This document shows, one piece after another, positions 45,815 through 55,275 of a stretch of 64,000 nt of DNA; the stretch's first letter is position 1; the number at the start of each line of letters is the position of its first letter. Location: the NCBI RefSeq assembly GCF_000724625.1, contig NZ_CP007139.1, positions 2,418,001 through 2,482,000 on the forward strand, in the 5' to 3' direction. The stretch comes from Fimbriimonas ginsengisoli Gsoil 348. GTDB lineage: Bacteria > Armatimonadota > Fimbriimonadia > Fimbriimonadales > Fimbriimonadaceae. The notes below the pieces were generated by a model. That model saw nothing but the letters and a program-made list of their open reading frames with translations. It was not told the DNA's origin and did no database searches. The translations under genes and the position numbers were made by a program.

Positions 45815-46303
45815 CTACGCCGACAACCCGCCGGCGCGGGAGATGAGAAGAGCACGCTGCTCCTCGTTTTCGAACGATTCGTTTGGCACGAGTTGGGTGC
45901 CGTTTTGCAGGCGCAAGACGACGGCGTCGGCCGATTCGGAGACCTGCTGCACATCACTCCACGTGATCAAGAAATTGGACCAAGTTTTGCCGTTGATGAC
46001 CACCACCAGCCGCAAGCCATCCTGTTCCATGAATTGGCGAGTCTCGAGGTGGTGGATACCGTTTCGAAAGAAAGGTAATTTTTGGCCCCACGAGAAGGAA
46101 TACAGCCCCACCACAATGGCGATCGCACCTGAAAACCACTCATGGAGAACGATTGTTCGATAGAGCCCGATCGCAACGAAGAGCCCAAACACGCCTATCG
46201 AGAGCCAGTACGCTACGCGCAATTTGCCAAGATTCTCTTCAAACGCACGAATCTGTTCGTCCGTACTCAGAATCGGCCTCAGCGCAACCTGGTCAGTTTC
46301 CAC
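45815..46303 (-). CDS. Hypothetical small membrane protein
   Basis: A 162-residue protein with two adjacent hydrophobic segments at about 31-49 (AYWLSIGVFGLFVAIGLY) and 57-75, then a soluble part (GLRLVVVINGKTWSNFLITW and AVVLRLQNGTQLVPNES) that looks like a small PH- or YcxB-type beta domain. No named family can be assigned. It lies upstream of the vapBC pair in the opposite order of transcription but on the same strand. Confidence 0.6.
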   Translation of the reverse strand: METDQVALRPILSTDEQIRAFEENLGKLRVAYWLSIGVFGLFVAIGLYRTIVLHEWFSGAIAIVVGLYSFSWGQKLPFFRNGIHHLETRQFMEQDGLRLVVVINGKTWSNFLITWSDVQQVSESADAVVLRLQNGTQLVPNESFENEEQRALLISRAGGLSA

Positions 46304-46330
46304 GTCCGCTCAGCGTAGCATCCAGACTTG

Positions 46331-46732
46331 CTACAGAGTACATAGCCGTTCGATGCCCGGGACCCTATCGAAACCGTCGTCGAAACTCACGATCCGCGAG
46401 ACTTCGTGACGAGCCATTACCGCAATGTGAATACCATCTCTCGCCGAAAGCCCTTGATAGCTGAGCACAAGAGACTTGGCGGCGCTTACCACTTCCAGAT
46501 CGATGGGATAGACCTCGTCGACCAAGCTCGATAGAAGATCGAACGCCGGTTGAATCGCTTCTAGCCTCCTGATGGAAACATAGCGATGAAGGATCTCCTG
46601 AAAGACCTCCGCGTCCGTGACGAGTCGTTGGCGGCCAATCACCAATCGTTGGACGAGCGCGGCGGCCGTTGATTTATGGGGGTGATCCGCACCTACCAGG
46701 TACATCGGGACGTTCGCGTCAAGGAAGACCAA
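46331..46732 (-). CDS. PIN domain ribonuclease toxin (VapC type)
   Basis: A 133-residue Mg-dependent ribonuclease. The acidic quartet is visible: Asp5 in MVFLDANVPMY, Glu42 in TDAEVFQEIL, Asp99 in SARDGIHIA and Asp118 in SFDDGF. The gene start overlaps the antitoxin end by 14 bases, which is the standard VapBC arrangement. Targets (tRNA or rRNA) are unknown. Confidence 0.92.
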   Translation of the reverse strand: MVFLDANVPMYLVGADHPHKSTAAALVQRLVIGRQRLVTDAEVFQEILHRYVSIRRLEAIQPAFDLLSSLVDEVYPIDLEVVSAAKSLVLSYQGLSARDGIHIAVMARHEVSRIVSFDDGFDRVPGIERLCTL

Positions 46733-46973
46733 GCCGATAACCTGCCTCGATCTCCTCGTTCATCTGCGAAATGTCTGCGGAAGGGAAATCGTGTTGCAGC
46801 GCCTTATTCAGCGCCCTGAGCTTTGCATCGGCGGGTCCGGCATCGAGTGCGGCACAAGACCGACGAAGCTCACGGCGAACGAACTCCCCCACCGCAAGGT
46901 GTTCGCTCTGCGCCGCCTTCTGCAGCCGCGCATACTCCCCCTCCTCCATTAATACTTGCAGTCTCTTACTCAC
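46719..46973 (-). CDS. VapB-type ribbon-helix-helix antitoxin
   Basis: An 84-residue protein. Residues 3-40 (RLQVLMEEGEYARLQKAAQS, then AVGEFVRRELR) form the ribbon-helix-helix fold, and the C-terminal part with YRLGLP would contact the toxin. GTG start. The overlap with the PIN gene and the palindrome just upstream support an autoregulated toxin-antitoxin operon. Confidence 0.85.
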   Translation of the reverse strand: MSKRLQVLMEEGEYARLQKAAQSEHLAVGEFVRRELRRSCAALDAGPADAKLRALNKALQHDFPSADISQMNEEIEAGYRLGLP

Positions 46974-46977
46974 CCTA

Positions 46978-46994
46978 TGAGTATATCCTACTCA
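46978..46994. promoter_or_regulatory. Candidate VapBC operator
   Basis: TGAGTA-TATCC-TACTCA, a perfect 6-base inverted repeat, lies 4 bases before the vapB start codon, covering its ribosome site area. Antitoxins of this class usually bind such sites. Inferred. Confidence 0.55.
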
Positions 46995-47031
46995 CAGAAT
47001 GAGAGAAGGGCTCGAGAAACTGTTGGCTTCG

Positions 47032-47802
47032 TCAAAACTGATCGGTCATAAACATCTGTGGCACATCCGGCACCTGGTAACCCATCAGAGTTAGCTCCGG
47101 AACCGGGTCGACTAAGGGGATGGCGAAGTGGGCCGCCATCGAGGCGAGGCCGAACCATTCGGTGTCTTCCGGCAGGGGAAGGGCGTCGTGGTGGGGGGTG
47201 AAGATGCACTCTCGGAGGTTGCCGGGCTCGTGGCAGAGGTAGCCGCCGTCGAACTCGGTAGTGACCCGGAAATTCCAGCGCCAGTATTCCCATCGCTTGA
47301 CGTCGCGCCGGAGCCGGTTTGGGTCGAGGGCCGCCCAGGCGTCGTAGATCAGCTCGGCCTCCTCCGGCTCCACGATCGGATCGTCATGCTCGGGAGACGT
47401 CTTTATGCGCGATCGTATGACCTGGTCGATCGGCTCGAAACCGTTCCGCTCGTAGACGCTCGGCTCGCGCGCGAACAACAGCGCCGCGGACTCTCCCCGT
47501 TCCCGGCCCTCTCGAAGCACGTGTTGCAGGAGCTTGGACGCATACCCCTCCCGCTGACGCGCCTGACGCGTAGCCACCCCCGCGATTCCAAAGGCCCGCC
47601 CCCACCCAAAGCGGAGCGGAGTGGTGGTGAGAATCGAGACCATCTCGGCTCCATCGAAAAGAGCCCACTTCCGGTGAAGGTCGAACAGAGGCTCGGAGAA
47701 GAAGACGTCGTAAGCGCGCTGGTAGTCGAGGCCGAAAACGTCGCACAGCAGCTCCAGGAAAGGCTCCGCTTCGTGATTGCGGATCGTCCGGACCTCGATC
47801 AA
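47032..47802 (-). CDS. GNAT family N-acetyltransferase
   Basis: A 256-residue protein whose N-terminal half carries the GNAT acetyl-CoA fold: IAGVATRQARQREGYASKLL (the R/Q-x-x-G-x-G/A loop), then AALLFAREPSVYERNGFEP. The C-terminal half (SEAEL..WRWNFRV) resembles the second half of Eis-type acetyltransferases. The acetylated substrate is unknown. It overlaps cdaR by four bases, so it belongs to the c-di-AMP operon. Confidence 0.85.
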   Translation of the reverse strand: MIEVRTIRNHEAEPFLELLCDVFGLDYQRAYDVFFSEPLFDLHRKWALFDGAEMVSILTTTPLRFGWGRAFGIAGVATRQARQREGYASKLLQHVLREGRERGESAALLFAREPSVYERNGFEPIDQVIRSRIKTSPEHDDPIVEPEEAELIYDAWAALDPNRLRRDVKRWEYWRWNFRVTTEFDGGYLCHEPGNLRECIFTPHHDALPLPEDTEWFGLASMAAHFAIPLVDPVPELTLMGYQVPDVPQMFMTDQF

Positions 47803-48785
47803 CGCTCACCCGTCTTGGCCATGGGCCGGATATTAACCCGGACACGCACCGAAGACGGGGAAATCGAACGGATGCCGGGAGGGCGCTGGATCGGGATCGT
47901 CAGCTCGTAGTCCGCTTTCTTTCCCGTAACGTCGATCGGATCGGTTACCAGTCGCCGGGCTCTCGAAAGCGCCGAGACCCCTCCGGTCACCGACACGTTC
48001 TGAGGAGTGACCACGTTGCCGGCAATTCCGAATCCCTTCGCCGGGGTACCGATAATGCTCGCGGTGACCGCGAACGGCATTTGGACCGCCGACGAAGTAA
48101 ACACCGGCTGAATGTCGGTGGACGGAGGATCGACCCGCACGTGATCGAGATGCCCCTTGCCATAGACAAGGATGTCCGAGACGTACGGCGAGGTCTGCAT
48201 GGGATCGAGGTTGCCCAGGGGCAGAGTTGCCTGCGCCCCCTCCACCCTCGCGATCTCCGACTTCGGGCCGAAGATGCGGACCGTCTTTTGCACCGGAAGC
48301 ACCGGAGTTTCGATCTCCCCCGCCCCCTCGGGCAGCTTCCCAACCGGTTTGACCTCTACCGGTACGGTGCGCGAAACAACCGGTTCGATCGTCACCGGGA
48401 TCCGCGGGATCTGCTGAACCGCCACGTCGCGAAGCTTGGGGGGCCACAGGCTCACGGGGGCCATGTACTTCCCGTCCTTATCCGGCGACGCCGACGTGAG
48501 ATTGACGGTTCCTTCGAGCTGATCGGAAAGTAGCTCGAGCTCGTTCAGCCGATCTGCCGAAGCGACCACGCGAACCTGAAGCGGAATGGAGAGATCGCTG
48601 GTCAGAACGTACTTGCTCTCATCGAGCCCCTTCTTGACCAGGTGCCGAACGGTGACCGTGGCCTGCTTCGTTTCCGTCGTCTGAGTGTAAACCACGGCCC
48701 AGAGGAACAACGAGATCATGAGCGACATGATCAGGATCGGTACGTTAACCCTCGCTCCACCGGCGGACGAGGAAGGGCCGGTCAC
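47799..48785 (-). CDS. cdaR: CdaR (YbbR domain) regulator of diadenylate cyclase
   Basis: A 328-residue protein with one N-terminal membrane helix (IMSLMISLFLWAVVYTQ) and about three YbbR beta domains facing the outside (for example VKPVGKLPEGAG, VRIFGPKSEIARVEG, GNVVTPQNVSVTGGVSAL). In Firmicutes such proteins modulate CdaA. The gene overlaps cdaA and the GNAT gene by four bases each, so all three are probably one transcript. Confidence 0.88.
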   Translation of the reverse strand: MTGPSSSAGGARVNVPILIMSLMISLFLWAVVYTQTTETKQATVTVRHLVKKGLDESKYVLTSDLSIPLQVRVVASADRLNELELLSDQLEGTVNLTSASPDKDGKYMAPVSLWPPKLRDVAVQQIPRIPVTIEPVVSRTVPVEVKPVGKLPEGAGEIETPVLPVQKTVRIFGPKSEIARVEGAQATLPLGNLDPMQTSPYVSDILVYGKGHLDHVRVDPPSTDIQPVFTSSAVQMPFAVTASIIGTPAKGFGIAGNVVTPQNVSVTGGVSALSRARRLVTDPIDVTGKKADYELTIPIQRPPGIRSISPSSVRVRVNIRPMAKTGER

Positions 48786-49666
48786 GGCTTGACCTCGACG
48801 CCATTGCGGCGCAACCGGCGATGGCGGTGGCGCGGCTCGCGATCTTTCTTGGGAGGCGGTTCGTCCTCCATGTTGCGCAGCTCGCGATTCAACACCGCGC
48901 GAAGCTCCGCTGCCGACCCTAGTCTCTGCAAGCGCCCCTCGGAGGCAACGGAGATCGTGCCGCGCTCCTCGCTTACGACCACCACAAGGCAGTCGTAGCT
49001 CTCGGTCACTCCGACCGCGGCCCGGTGTCGCATATGAACGCTCTGATCCAAGCGCGCGCTGTCGCTGAGGGGCAATCGGCAGGCGGCGGCGAGAATCATG
49101 TCGCCGCGAATAATCACCGCTCCGTCGTGTAACGGGTTCCCTTCGTAAAATATCGACCCGAGTAACGGTGCGGAAACCATCGCCTGCAGCATCACGCCGT
49201 TCGCGGCGATGTCGTTGAGGGGCGACTCTTTCTCCAACACGATCAAAGTGCCGATATGGCCGGCCGCGAGCTCCGCGACGGCGGCGACCAGCTCCTCTAC
49301 GGTGCGGGCTTCCGCCAACTCATCCTGGTTCGGGATGACGCGAGGAAGCAATGTTGCCGGCCGGCCAAACCCCTCCAGTGCAAGCCGCAGCTCGGGCAAA
49401 AAGAGGATCGCCAAAATGGCGGGGCCCACGTAGGTGGCCTTTTCCAGCACGTAGTGCAGGGTGCTCATTCCGGTTCGTCCGGCGATGTAGAGCACAAGCA
49501 AAAAGCCGAGGATCCCGAGAACGATTCTCCATGCCCGCGTACCTCGCACCAGCATCAACAGCCGGTATAGGAGGAAGGTCACCAACAGGATGTCGACGAC
49601 GTGAATCATCAGTTCACGCGTCGTCAGCTCCCGAAGGGAAAGGAATGGCCGGAGAAGATCTTCCAA
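48782..49666 (-). CDS. cdaA: Diadenylate cyclase CdaA
   Basis: A 294-residue membrane enzyme forming c-di-AMP from two ATP. Three hydrophobic segments lie in the first 90 residues (ILLVTFLLYRLLMLV, ILGFLLVLYIAG, AILAILFLP). The DAC domain shows GNPLHDGAVIIRGD and MRHRAAVGVTES, the two catalytic motifs (DGA and RHR). The C-terminus ends in a highly basic stretch (RHRHRRLRRNGVEVKP), unusual for the family. It heads the cdaA-cdaR-GNAT operon. c-di-AMP usually controls potassium and turgor. Confidence 0.95.
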   Translation of the reverse strand: MEDLLRPFLSLRELTTRELMIHVVDILLVTFLLYRLLMLVRGTRAWRIVLGILGFLLVLYIAGRTGMSTLHYVLEKATYVGPAILAILFLPELRLALEGFGRPATLLPRVIPNQDELAEARTVEELVAAVAELAAGHIGTLIVLEKESPLNDIAANGVMLQAMVSAPLLGSIFYEGNPLHDGAVIIRGDMILAAACRLPLSDSARLDQSVHMRHRAAVGVTESYDCLVVVVSEERGTISVASEGRLQRLGSAAELRAVLNRELRNMEDEPPPKKDREPRHRHRRLRRNGVEVKP

Positions 49667-49842
49667 GGGATGTTGCCAGGTTCGATTATGGCCGCGTGGC
49701 CCACACGTTGCTAGGTCGTAAGGAGGAGGTCGTTGAATCGCTTAAGTCTTAGGCGTTTGGCTGGCGAGTTTGGTTACCGTTCGTCGGTTCATAATGTTGG
49801 GACTACGTCCGCCAGGGTTGCCGGACGGGGAAAGGATGCTGT

Positions 49843-50937
49843 ATGGACGAAGCAACGCCCCGGCCACTTGAAAAGATCCGACAAGATATCGACGCGATCG
49901 ACACGCAACTCGTGTCGCTTTTGAGTCGAAGAGTCGAGCTCGCCCAGGAAGTGGGGCGGGTGAAGGGGCGCGACAACCGGCCGTACTTTACGCCGGAGCG
50001 CGAGCGGCAGATCTTCGACAAGCTGGAGCAGACGAACCCGGGTCCGATGCGGGCCAAGCAGCTGCAAGCGATCTTCCGCGAGATCATCTCCGCGGCACGC
50101 GCGGCGGAGAAACCGCTGGTGGCGGCGTTCTGGGGCCCTGCCGGCACCTACACCCACTTGGCGGCGATCCAAACCTTCGGAACGAGCACCGAATTCGTAG
50201 CCCAAGACGGGATCGCCGACGTTTTTCAGGCGATCGAGCAGGGGAAAGTCGATTACGGTGTGGTTCCCGTGGAGAACGCGCTGGCGGGAGTGGTGCCGGA
50301 GACCCTCGACATGTTTCCGCAAACCAACGTCAAGATCTGTGCCGAGGTCTATATCCCGATCCACCACCACCTAGCCTCTACGGCCGGGTCACTGGATGAG
50401 GTGCAACGAATTTACGCTTTCGGCCAACCGGTAAACCAATGCAAGGGGTGGATCCGCTCTAACCTTCCGAATGCGGAGATCATAGACACCGCCCCGACCG
50501 CCCGCGCAGCGCAGAAAGCGCTGGAAGACCCTCAGGGCGCCGCCATCTGCAACTCGCTCGCCGCCCAACTTGTGGGCATCCCGCTGCTGGTGGAGCACAT
50601 CTCGGATAACCCGGCGAACCGAACCCGTTTCCTGGTTCTCGGCTACAACGAACCCGCCAAGACGGGGCGCGACAAGTCGAGCGTCATGTTCAACCTCAAG
50701 AACAAGCCGGGCGAGCTCGTAAAGGCGCTCAGCGCGTTCGAGCGGCACGGCGTGAACCTAATGATGATCGAGAGCCGCCCCGCCCAGCGCGCCACGTTCG
50801 AATACATCTTCTACTGCGACTGCGCCGGCCACCGCACCGACGCCAACCTCCAAGCCGCCCTCGAAGAGCTCCGAGAGAACGCCCTAGAAACGGTAATCCT
50901 CGGCAGCTACCCCTACCGCGACCCGCTGGACGTATAA
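49843..50937 (+). CDS. pheA: Bifunctional chorismate mutase / prephenate dehydratase
   Basis: A 364-residue phenylalanine pathway enzyme. An AroQ-type chorismate mutase occupies residues 8-90 (IRQDIDAIDTQLVSLLSRRV), the dehydratase 93-270 (AFWGPAGTYTHLAA, NRTRFLVLG with the catalytic Thr-Arg-Phe), and a C-terminal ACT domain 285-360 (NKPGELVKALSAFERHGVNL and ESRPA) for Phe feedback. Length is normal for P-proteins. An AAAGGA ribosome site precedes ATG 49843. The gene stands alone. Confidence 0.96.
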   Translation: MDEATPRPLEKIRQDIDAIDTQLVSLLSRRVELAQEVGRVKGRDNRPYFTPERERQIFDKLEQTNPGPMRAKQLQAIFREIISAARAAEKPLVAAFWGPAGTYTHLAAIQTFGTSTEFVAQDGIADVFQAIEQGKVDYGVVPVENALAGVVPETLDMFPQTNVKICAEVYIPIHHHLASTAGSLDEVQRIYAFGQPVNQCKGWIRSNLPNAEIIDTAPTARAAQKALEDPQGAAICNSLAAQLVGIPLLVEHISDNPANRTRFLVLGYNEPAKTGRDKSSVMFNLKNKPGELVKALSAFERHGVNLMMIESRPAQRATFEYIFYCDCAGHRTDANLQAALEELRENALETVILGSYPYRDPLDV

Positions 50938-50939
50938 AA

Positions 50940-50956
50940 AGGGCCATCCTGGCCCT
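50940..50956. terminator. Short hairpin after pheA
   Basis: AGGGCCA-TCC-TGGCCCT follows two bases after the stop codon and an A-run. It lacks a downstream T-run on the plus strand, so its terminator role is uncertain. Confidence 0.4.
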
Positions 50957-51029
50957 CGAGCCCACCAATCCATTGGCCGTCGTAAGGACGAACCAGGCGG
51001 TGGAAAAGCTTCCCTCTTTGATCTTTAGC

Positions 51030-51105
51030 CTCCGGAGCCCCCTCTCCCTCCTTCGGATGTATGTGCCGAACGAGGGAGAGGGGGTTGGGGGTGAGGGAGT
51101 CCGGA
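51030..51105. repeat. Interspersed hairpin repeat, family A copy 3
   Basis: The same CCCCTCTCCCTCCTTCGG ... CCGAACGAGGGAGAGGGG unit as copies 1 and 2, including the trailing GGGTTGGGGGTGAGGGAG. Confidence 0.87.
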
Positions 51106-51140
51106 CCCTGAGTTTTGACGTTTGATGACTGACGCTTTGA

Positions 51141-51169
51141 AGGACCGCCGGTCTCCAGACCGGCCCTCC
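51141..51169. repeat. Short palindromic repeat, family B copy 3
   Basis: GGACCGCCGGTCTCCAGACC then GGCCCTCC, with CCGGTC/GACCGG arms. As near copy 1, it lies downstream of a family A element. Confidence 0.75.
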
Positions 51170-51250
51170 CCATCCCCACTCAGATAACCCCGCCACCGAC
51201 GTGACAAAGACTCAATCGAGCATGTCTCGTGAAAATTTATTTGTTGGTAG

Positions 51251-51320
51251 GTTCTGCGACCACCTGCCGGGGTCGGGGAGGACTGGGTCCCTTTTCCCCG
51301 GGTCTTCGACCCGTGGCTAA
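51251..51320. repeat. Interspersed repeat, family F copy 1
   Basis: GTTCTGCGACCACCTGCCGG, then GGTCGGGGAGGACTGGGTCC and a GGGTC-TTC-GACCC hairpin with GGCTAA. It is the reverse complement of the element at 60221-60288. Confidence 0.85.
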
Positions 51321-51423
51321 GTTCTTTAATCCCTCCGGGATCGGGAGCGCCTCTGCCCAGGGCCACCACTCTCCTCCTAAGCGATCCTCCTATCGAGACC
51401 CAAGCGACACCGCCTGACGATCA

Positions 51424-51456
51424 TCATCACTATAGGGACCAGACGCAGTGATGATC
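51424..51456. promoter_or_regulatory. Hairpin in the leader of the cytochrome operon
   Basis: ATCATCACT (51424-51432) pairs with AGTGATGAT (51448-51456) over 9 bases with a 15-base loop. It could be a dyad for a regulator or part of a structured 5' leader. Confidence 0.4.
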
Positions 51457-51500
51457 GCCGCCATCTGCTCTCCCAGTCTTGATGCTCACGCCTTGGCACT

Positions 51501-51566
51501 CGAAAAAGGGCAAAACCGGAAGCCGGTGGGTGCATCATGAAGCTACGCCTTGGCGTGGGAACCGAT
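51501..51566 (+). promoter_or_regulatory. Structured leader with riboswitch-like sequence, unconfirmed
   Basis: GAAAAAGGGCAAAACC, a CCGGAAGCCGG hairpin, GGGTGCATCATGAAGC, a second hairpin ACGCCTTGGCGT, and GGGAACCGATG occur in order just before the cytochrome gene. Parts recall the GEMM (c-di-GMP-I) consensus (GGGCAAACC, AAGC, GGTTACCGATG), but the central ACGCAAAGCC is not preserved. This is a suggestion only. Confidence 0.25.
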
Positions 51567-51567
51567 G

Positions 51568-53871
51568 ATGACTTTCCGACCGATCTATATGCTCCTGGGG
51601 TCGGTGGGGCTCATGGGTTTTTCACTGATGGGGCAGGTAGGCAAAGCGCCCAAGCCAATCGACGGAGCGAAGATTTTCGAGCAGCAGTGCGCCCCGTGTC
51701 ATGGCGATAAAGGGCAGGGAGGTAAGGGGTTTTCTAAGCCGCTGGTCGGAAACCGGTCCTTGGCCGAACTTACGAAGTTCATTTCCCAATCGATGCCCCC
51801 GGGGCCTAAGAAATGCCCTGCGCCGGACGCGGCGAAGGTGGCCGCGTATATCTACAAGACGTTCTACTCGCCGCTCGCCCAAGAGCGGAATCGGCCGGCG
51901 AGGGTGACGCTCTCACGCCTCACCGTTCGCCAATTCCGGAACGCCGTCGCCGACTTGGTCGGCGGCTCGCGCCCCGTCGTGCCGGCCGAAGCCGGACGGG
52001 GATTGCGCGGCGAATACTTCAAAGCGCGCGATCTTCAGGCAAAGGACCGGGTGATCGATCGAGTGGACCCGGAAGTGAAATTCGACTTCGGAACCGACGG
52101 GCCGGAACCCGGCAAGTTCGATCCCCGCTACTTCTCCACCGTCTGGCAAGGCAGCGTCCTCGCGCCGGACACAGGCGAGTACGAGTTTGTCGTCCGATCA
52201 GATCAGGCGGTACGGCTGTGGGTGAACGGATACAAGGAGCCGCTCATCGACGCTTTCGTCAGATCGAAAACCGACGTGGAGTTCAAAGCCTCGATCACGC
52301 TCCTCGGAGGCCGGGCGTATCCGATCCGGCTGGAGTTTTCGAAGGCGACACAAGGGGTCGATGAACCCGAGAAGCAGAAGGCGAAGCCGGTGCAAAGAGC
52401 CTCGGTCTCGCTCCTGTGGACGCGTCCCAAGCACGCCACCGAGACGATTCCGTCGCGATGCCTCTTTCCCGAGTTGTCGCCGGAGACATACGTCGTCACG
52501 ACCCCGTTTCCCGCCGATGATCGTAGCATCGGCTACGAACGCGGAAATTCGGTCTCGAAAGAGTGGGACGACGCCACTACGGCAGCCGCGTTAGAGACTG
52601 CAGCTTACGTGGCAAGTCATCTCACCAACCTATCCGGAATCCAAGAAACCGATCCCAAGCGCAAGGAGCGGCTCATCGGCTTCTGCCACGACTTCGTCGA
52701 ACGCGCCTTCCGCCGCCCGTTGTCCCCGGAAATCGAAGCCACCTACATCACGAAACAGTTCGCGGCCACCCCCGACCTCGAGATGGCGGTGAAGCGAGTC
52801 GTTCTTCTCGCGCTGCAATCCCCCCGGTTTCTGTACCGAGAGATCGGTGCCGGAAAGACGGATAGCTATCTCACCGCCTCCCAACTCGCATTCGAGCTAT
52901 GGGACACCCTGCCGGACCCTGAGCTGCGCCGTGCCGCCGAACATAACGAGCTAACCACGCCGGAGCAACTCGAAAAGCAAACGGAACGGATGGCGAACGA
53001 CCCACGCGCCTGGACCAAACTCCGCGACTTCCTGATGCTCTGGCTGAAGGTCGACGAAGTTCCGGACATCGTTAAGAGCGCGAAGCGATTCCCCGGATTC
53101 GACGCCACCACCGCCTCCGATCTCCGTACGTCTCTGGAACTGTTCCTAGAAAACAAGGCGAGGAGCAAGGAGTCCGACTACCGGGAGCTCATGCTGAGCC
53201 GCACCGAGTTCCTGAACGGCTCGCTTGCCAAATGGTACGGGGCGAACTTACCGCCGGACGCCCCGTTTCAACCGGTGGAAGTCGATCAGCGCTCAGGCGT
53301 CATCACCCAGCCGTATTTGTTGGCGAGGTTCGCCTACCTCGACAACAGCTCCCCCATTCACCGCGGTGTTCTGATCGTTCGAAACCTGCTCGGCCGAACG
53401 TTGAATCCGCCTCCGTCCGCGTTCGCGCCGCTCGCTCCCAGCCTTCACCCCGACCTCACCACGAGGCAACGCGTCGCGCTGCAAACCAAGCCAGCGATGT
53501 GCAACACCTGCCACGGGATCATCAACCCGCTCGGATTTACGCTCGAGAAATTCGATGCGATCGGTCGCTTGCGCGACGCCGAGAATGGGAAGCCGATCGA
53601 CGCCACCGGCAGCTATCTGTCGCGTAGCGGAACCGTCGTCAAGTTCTCCGGAGCGGACGAGCTCGCCAAATATTTGGCGACGAGCGATGAAGCCCACTCG
53701 GCGTTCGTCGAAAAACTGTTCGTCCACCTCGTCAAACAGCCGCCGCTGGCTTACGGACCGAAGACTCTTCCAAAGCTTCAATCGGAATTCGCAGAGAACC
53801 AATATAGTATTCGTAAGCTGATGGTGCGGATCGCGGTGGCGACGGCGCTGGATGGCGGGAGAAACAGATGA
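51568..53871 (+). CDS. Cytochrome c / DUF1587-PA14-DUF1592-DUF1588 multidomain protein
   Basis: An exported protein of about 767 residues of the planctomycete-type cytochrome class. After a signal peptide ([16 protein letters not shown]), a heme c site CAPCH lies near residue 35. Then come DUF1587 ([15 protein letters not shown]), a PA14-like domain (GLRGEYF ... [17 protein letters not shown]), DUF1595/DUF1592, and DUF1588/DUF1585 with a second CNTCH and [18 protein letters not shown]. It is periplasmic or surface-exposed, possibly oxidising carbohydrate-linked substrates. ATG 51568 is chosen over TTG 51550. The stop overlaps the next gene by four bases. Confidence 0.9.
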   Translation: MTFRPIYMLLGSVGLMGFSLMGQVGKAPKPIDGAKIFEQQCAPCHGDKGQGGKGFSKPLVGNRSLAELTKFISQSMPPGPKKCPAPDAAKVAAYIYKTFYSPLAQERNRPARVTLSRLTVRQFRNAVADLVGGSRPVVPAEAGRGLRGEYFKARDLQAKDRVIDRVDPEVKFDFGTDGPEPGKFDPRYFSTVWQGSVLAPDTGEYEFVVRSDQAVRLWVNGYKEPLIDAFVRSKTDVEFKASITLLGGRAYPIRLEFSKATQGVDEPEKQKAKPVQRASVSLLWTRPKHATETIPSRCLFPELSPETYVVTTPFPADDRSIGYERGNSVSKEWDDATTAAALETAAYVASHLTNLSGIQETDPKRKERLIGFCHDFVERAFRRPLSPEIEATYITKQFAATPDLEMAVKRVVLLALQSPRFLYREIGAGKTDSYLTASQLAFELWDTLPDPELRRAAEHNELTTPEQLEKQTERMANDPRAWTKLRDFLMLWLKVDEVPDIVKSAKRFPGFDATTASDLRTSLELFLENKARSKESDYRELMLSRTEFLNGSLAKWYGANLPPDAPFQPVEVDQRSGVITQPYLLARFAYLDNSSPIHRGVLIVRNLLGRTLNPPPSAFAPLAPSLHPDLTTRQRVALQTKPAMCNTCHGIINPLGFTLEKFDAIGRLRDAENGKPIDATGSYLSRSGTVVKFSGADELAKYLATSDEAHSAFVEKLFVHLVKQPPLAYGPKTLPKLQSEFAENQYSIRKLMVRIAVATALDGGRNR

Positions 53872-55178
53872 TCAACCGACGCGACTTTCTGCGGCATTTC
53901 GGGCTCGGCGCGGCGGTCTTCCCGTTCATCTCCAATCTTCCCGGTCTGATTCCCGAGAATAAGGGGAAGCGCAAGCAACGATTGGTCGTCTTGTTCAGCC
54001 CGGACGGGATCGTGCCCACCACGTTCTGGCCGGATGCCGAAGGGGCCAATTTCGATTTCAAACAATCGCTTTCGCCTCTGAAAGGATTCAAGGATCGCAC
54101 CTTGGTGTTGCGCGGCGTTTCCGACCGGGTTCGCGGAGATGGCGACAACCACATGCGCGGCATCGGTTGCCTGCTGACCGGCTCGGAGCTCTTTCCGGGG
54201 AACGTACAGGGCGGCTCCGACACCCCCGCCGGTTGGGCGAGCGGGATCTCAATCGACCAGGAGATCAAGAATTATCTGCAGAAGTCGACCGAGACACGCA
54301 CCCGGTTCGGCTCCCTAGAGTTCGGCGTCATGGTTCCCGACCACGCCGACACCTGGACCCGGATGTGTTACGCCGGCCCGAACAAGCCGATCGCCCCGAT
54401 CGACGATCCGTACCAAATGTTCGGGAAGCTATACGGGCAGCTCAAAGATCAGGAGACGTTGAAGAGCGTGCTCGACGACCTGCGAGAAGATCTCGCCAAA
54501 GTCCGCTCGCAGATCGGAGTTGCCGACCGCCAACTACTGGACGAGCACACGACCCTCGTCCGAGAAATGGAGAAGGAGATCCTCGCCGCTCGAACCAACG
54601 ACGTCGGGCACGCGGTTCCGGTGATCGAGCCCGGCGTCCGGCGGCTGAACGACAACATCCCCAAAATCAGCAAGCTTCAGATCGACCTGATGGTGTCGAG
54701 CTTCGTCGCCGACTCGACCCGAGTGGCGACGCTTCAGTACACGAATTCCGTGGGCCAAGCGAGGATGACGTGGCTCGGAATCCAAGAAGGGCAGCACGAC
54801 CTCTCGCATGAGCCCGACAGCAACAAAGACGCCCAAGAAAAGCTGACCAAGATCAACGAATGGTACTGCTCGCAGCTCGCGTACCTCGCGCAACGGCTCG
54901 CCGAGACCAAGGAACCGGACGGCACGGGGACGATGCTCGACAACACGCTCATCGTGTGGACCAACGAGCTTGGCCAGGGAAATTCGCACACGCTTGAGAA
55001 CATCCCGTTCGTGCTGGTCGGCGGTGGACTCGGTTTCCAGATGGGCCGCTCGCTCAAGTACAACCACCTCCCGCATAACCGCCTACTGATGTCGCTCGCC
55101 CACGGCTTCGGCCACCACATCGACCGCTTCGGCAACCCCGATTTCTGCGCGGCCGGGGTATTGCCAAACCTAACGTAG
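53868..55178 (+). CDS. DUF1552 family exported protein
   Basis: A 436-residue protein with a twin-arginine-like leader ([16 protein letters not shown]). The body matches DUF1552, a sulfatase/alkaline-phosphatase-like family that is nearly always encoded next to DUF1592 cytochromes: [60 protein letters not shown]. The ATGA overlap with the cytochrome gene indicates co-translation. Activity is unknown; it is thought to act outside the cell. Confidence 0.92.
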   Translation: MINRRDFLRHFGLGAAVFPFISNLPGLIPENKGKRKQRLVVLFSPDGIVPTTFWPDAEGANFDFKQSLSPLKGFKDRTLVLRGVSDRVRGDGDNHMRGIGCLLTGSELFPGNVQGGSDTPAGWASGISIDQEIKNYLQKSTETRTRFGSLEFGVMVPDHADTWTRMCYAGPNKPIAPIDDPYQMFGKLYGQLKDQETLKSVLDDLREDLAKVRSQIGVADRQLLDEHTTLVREMEKEILAARTNDVGHAVPVIEPGVRRLNDNIPKISKLQIDLMVSSFVADSTRVATLQYTNSVGQARMTWLGIQEGQHDLSHEPDSNKDAQEKLTKINEWYCSQLAYLAQRLAETKEPDGTGTMLDNTLIVWTNELGQGNSHTLENIPFVLVGGGLGFQMGRSLKYNHLPHNRLLMSLAHGFGHHIDRFGNPDFCAAGVLPNLT

Positions 55179-55275
55179 AATCGCCATCGGCGCATGAACG
55201 GCAAAAACGCGAATCCCGAAGCACCGGATTCGAGAGAGCGACCCGAGAAGCTCACCCGCCGACGGACGTCGGGGG

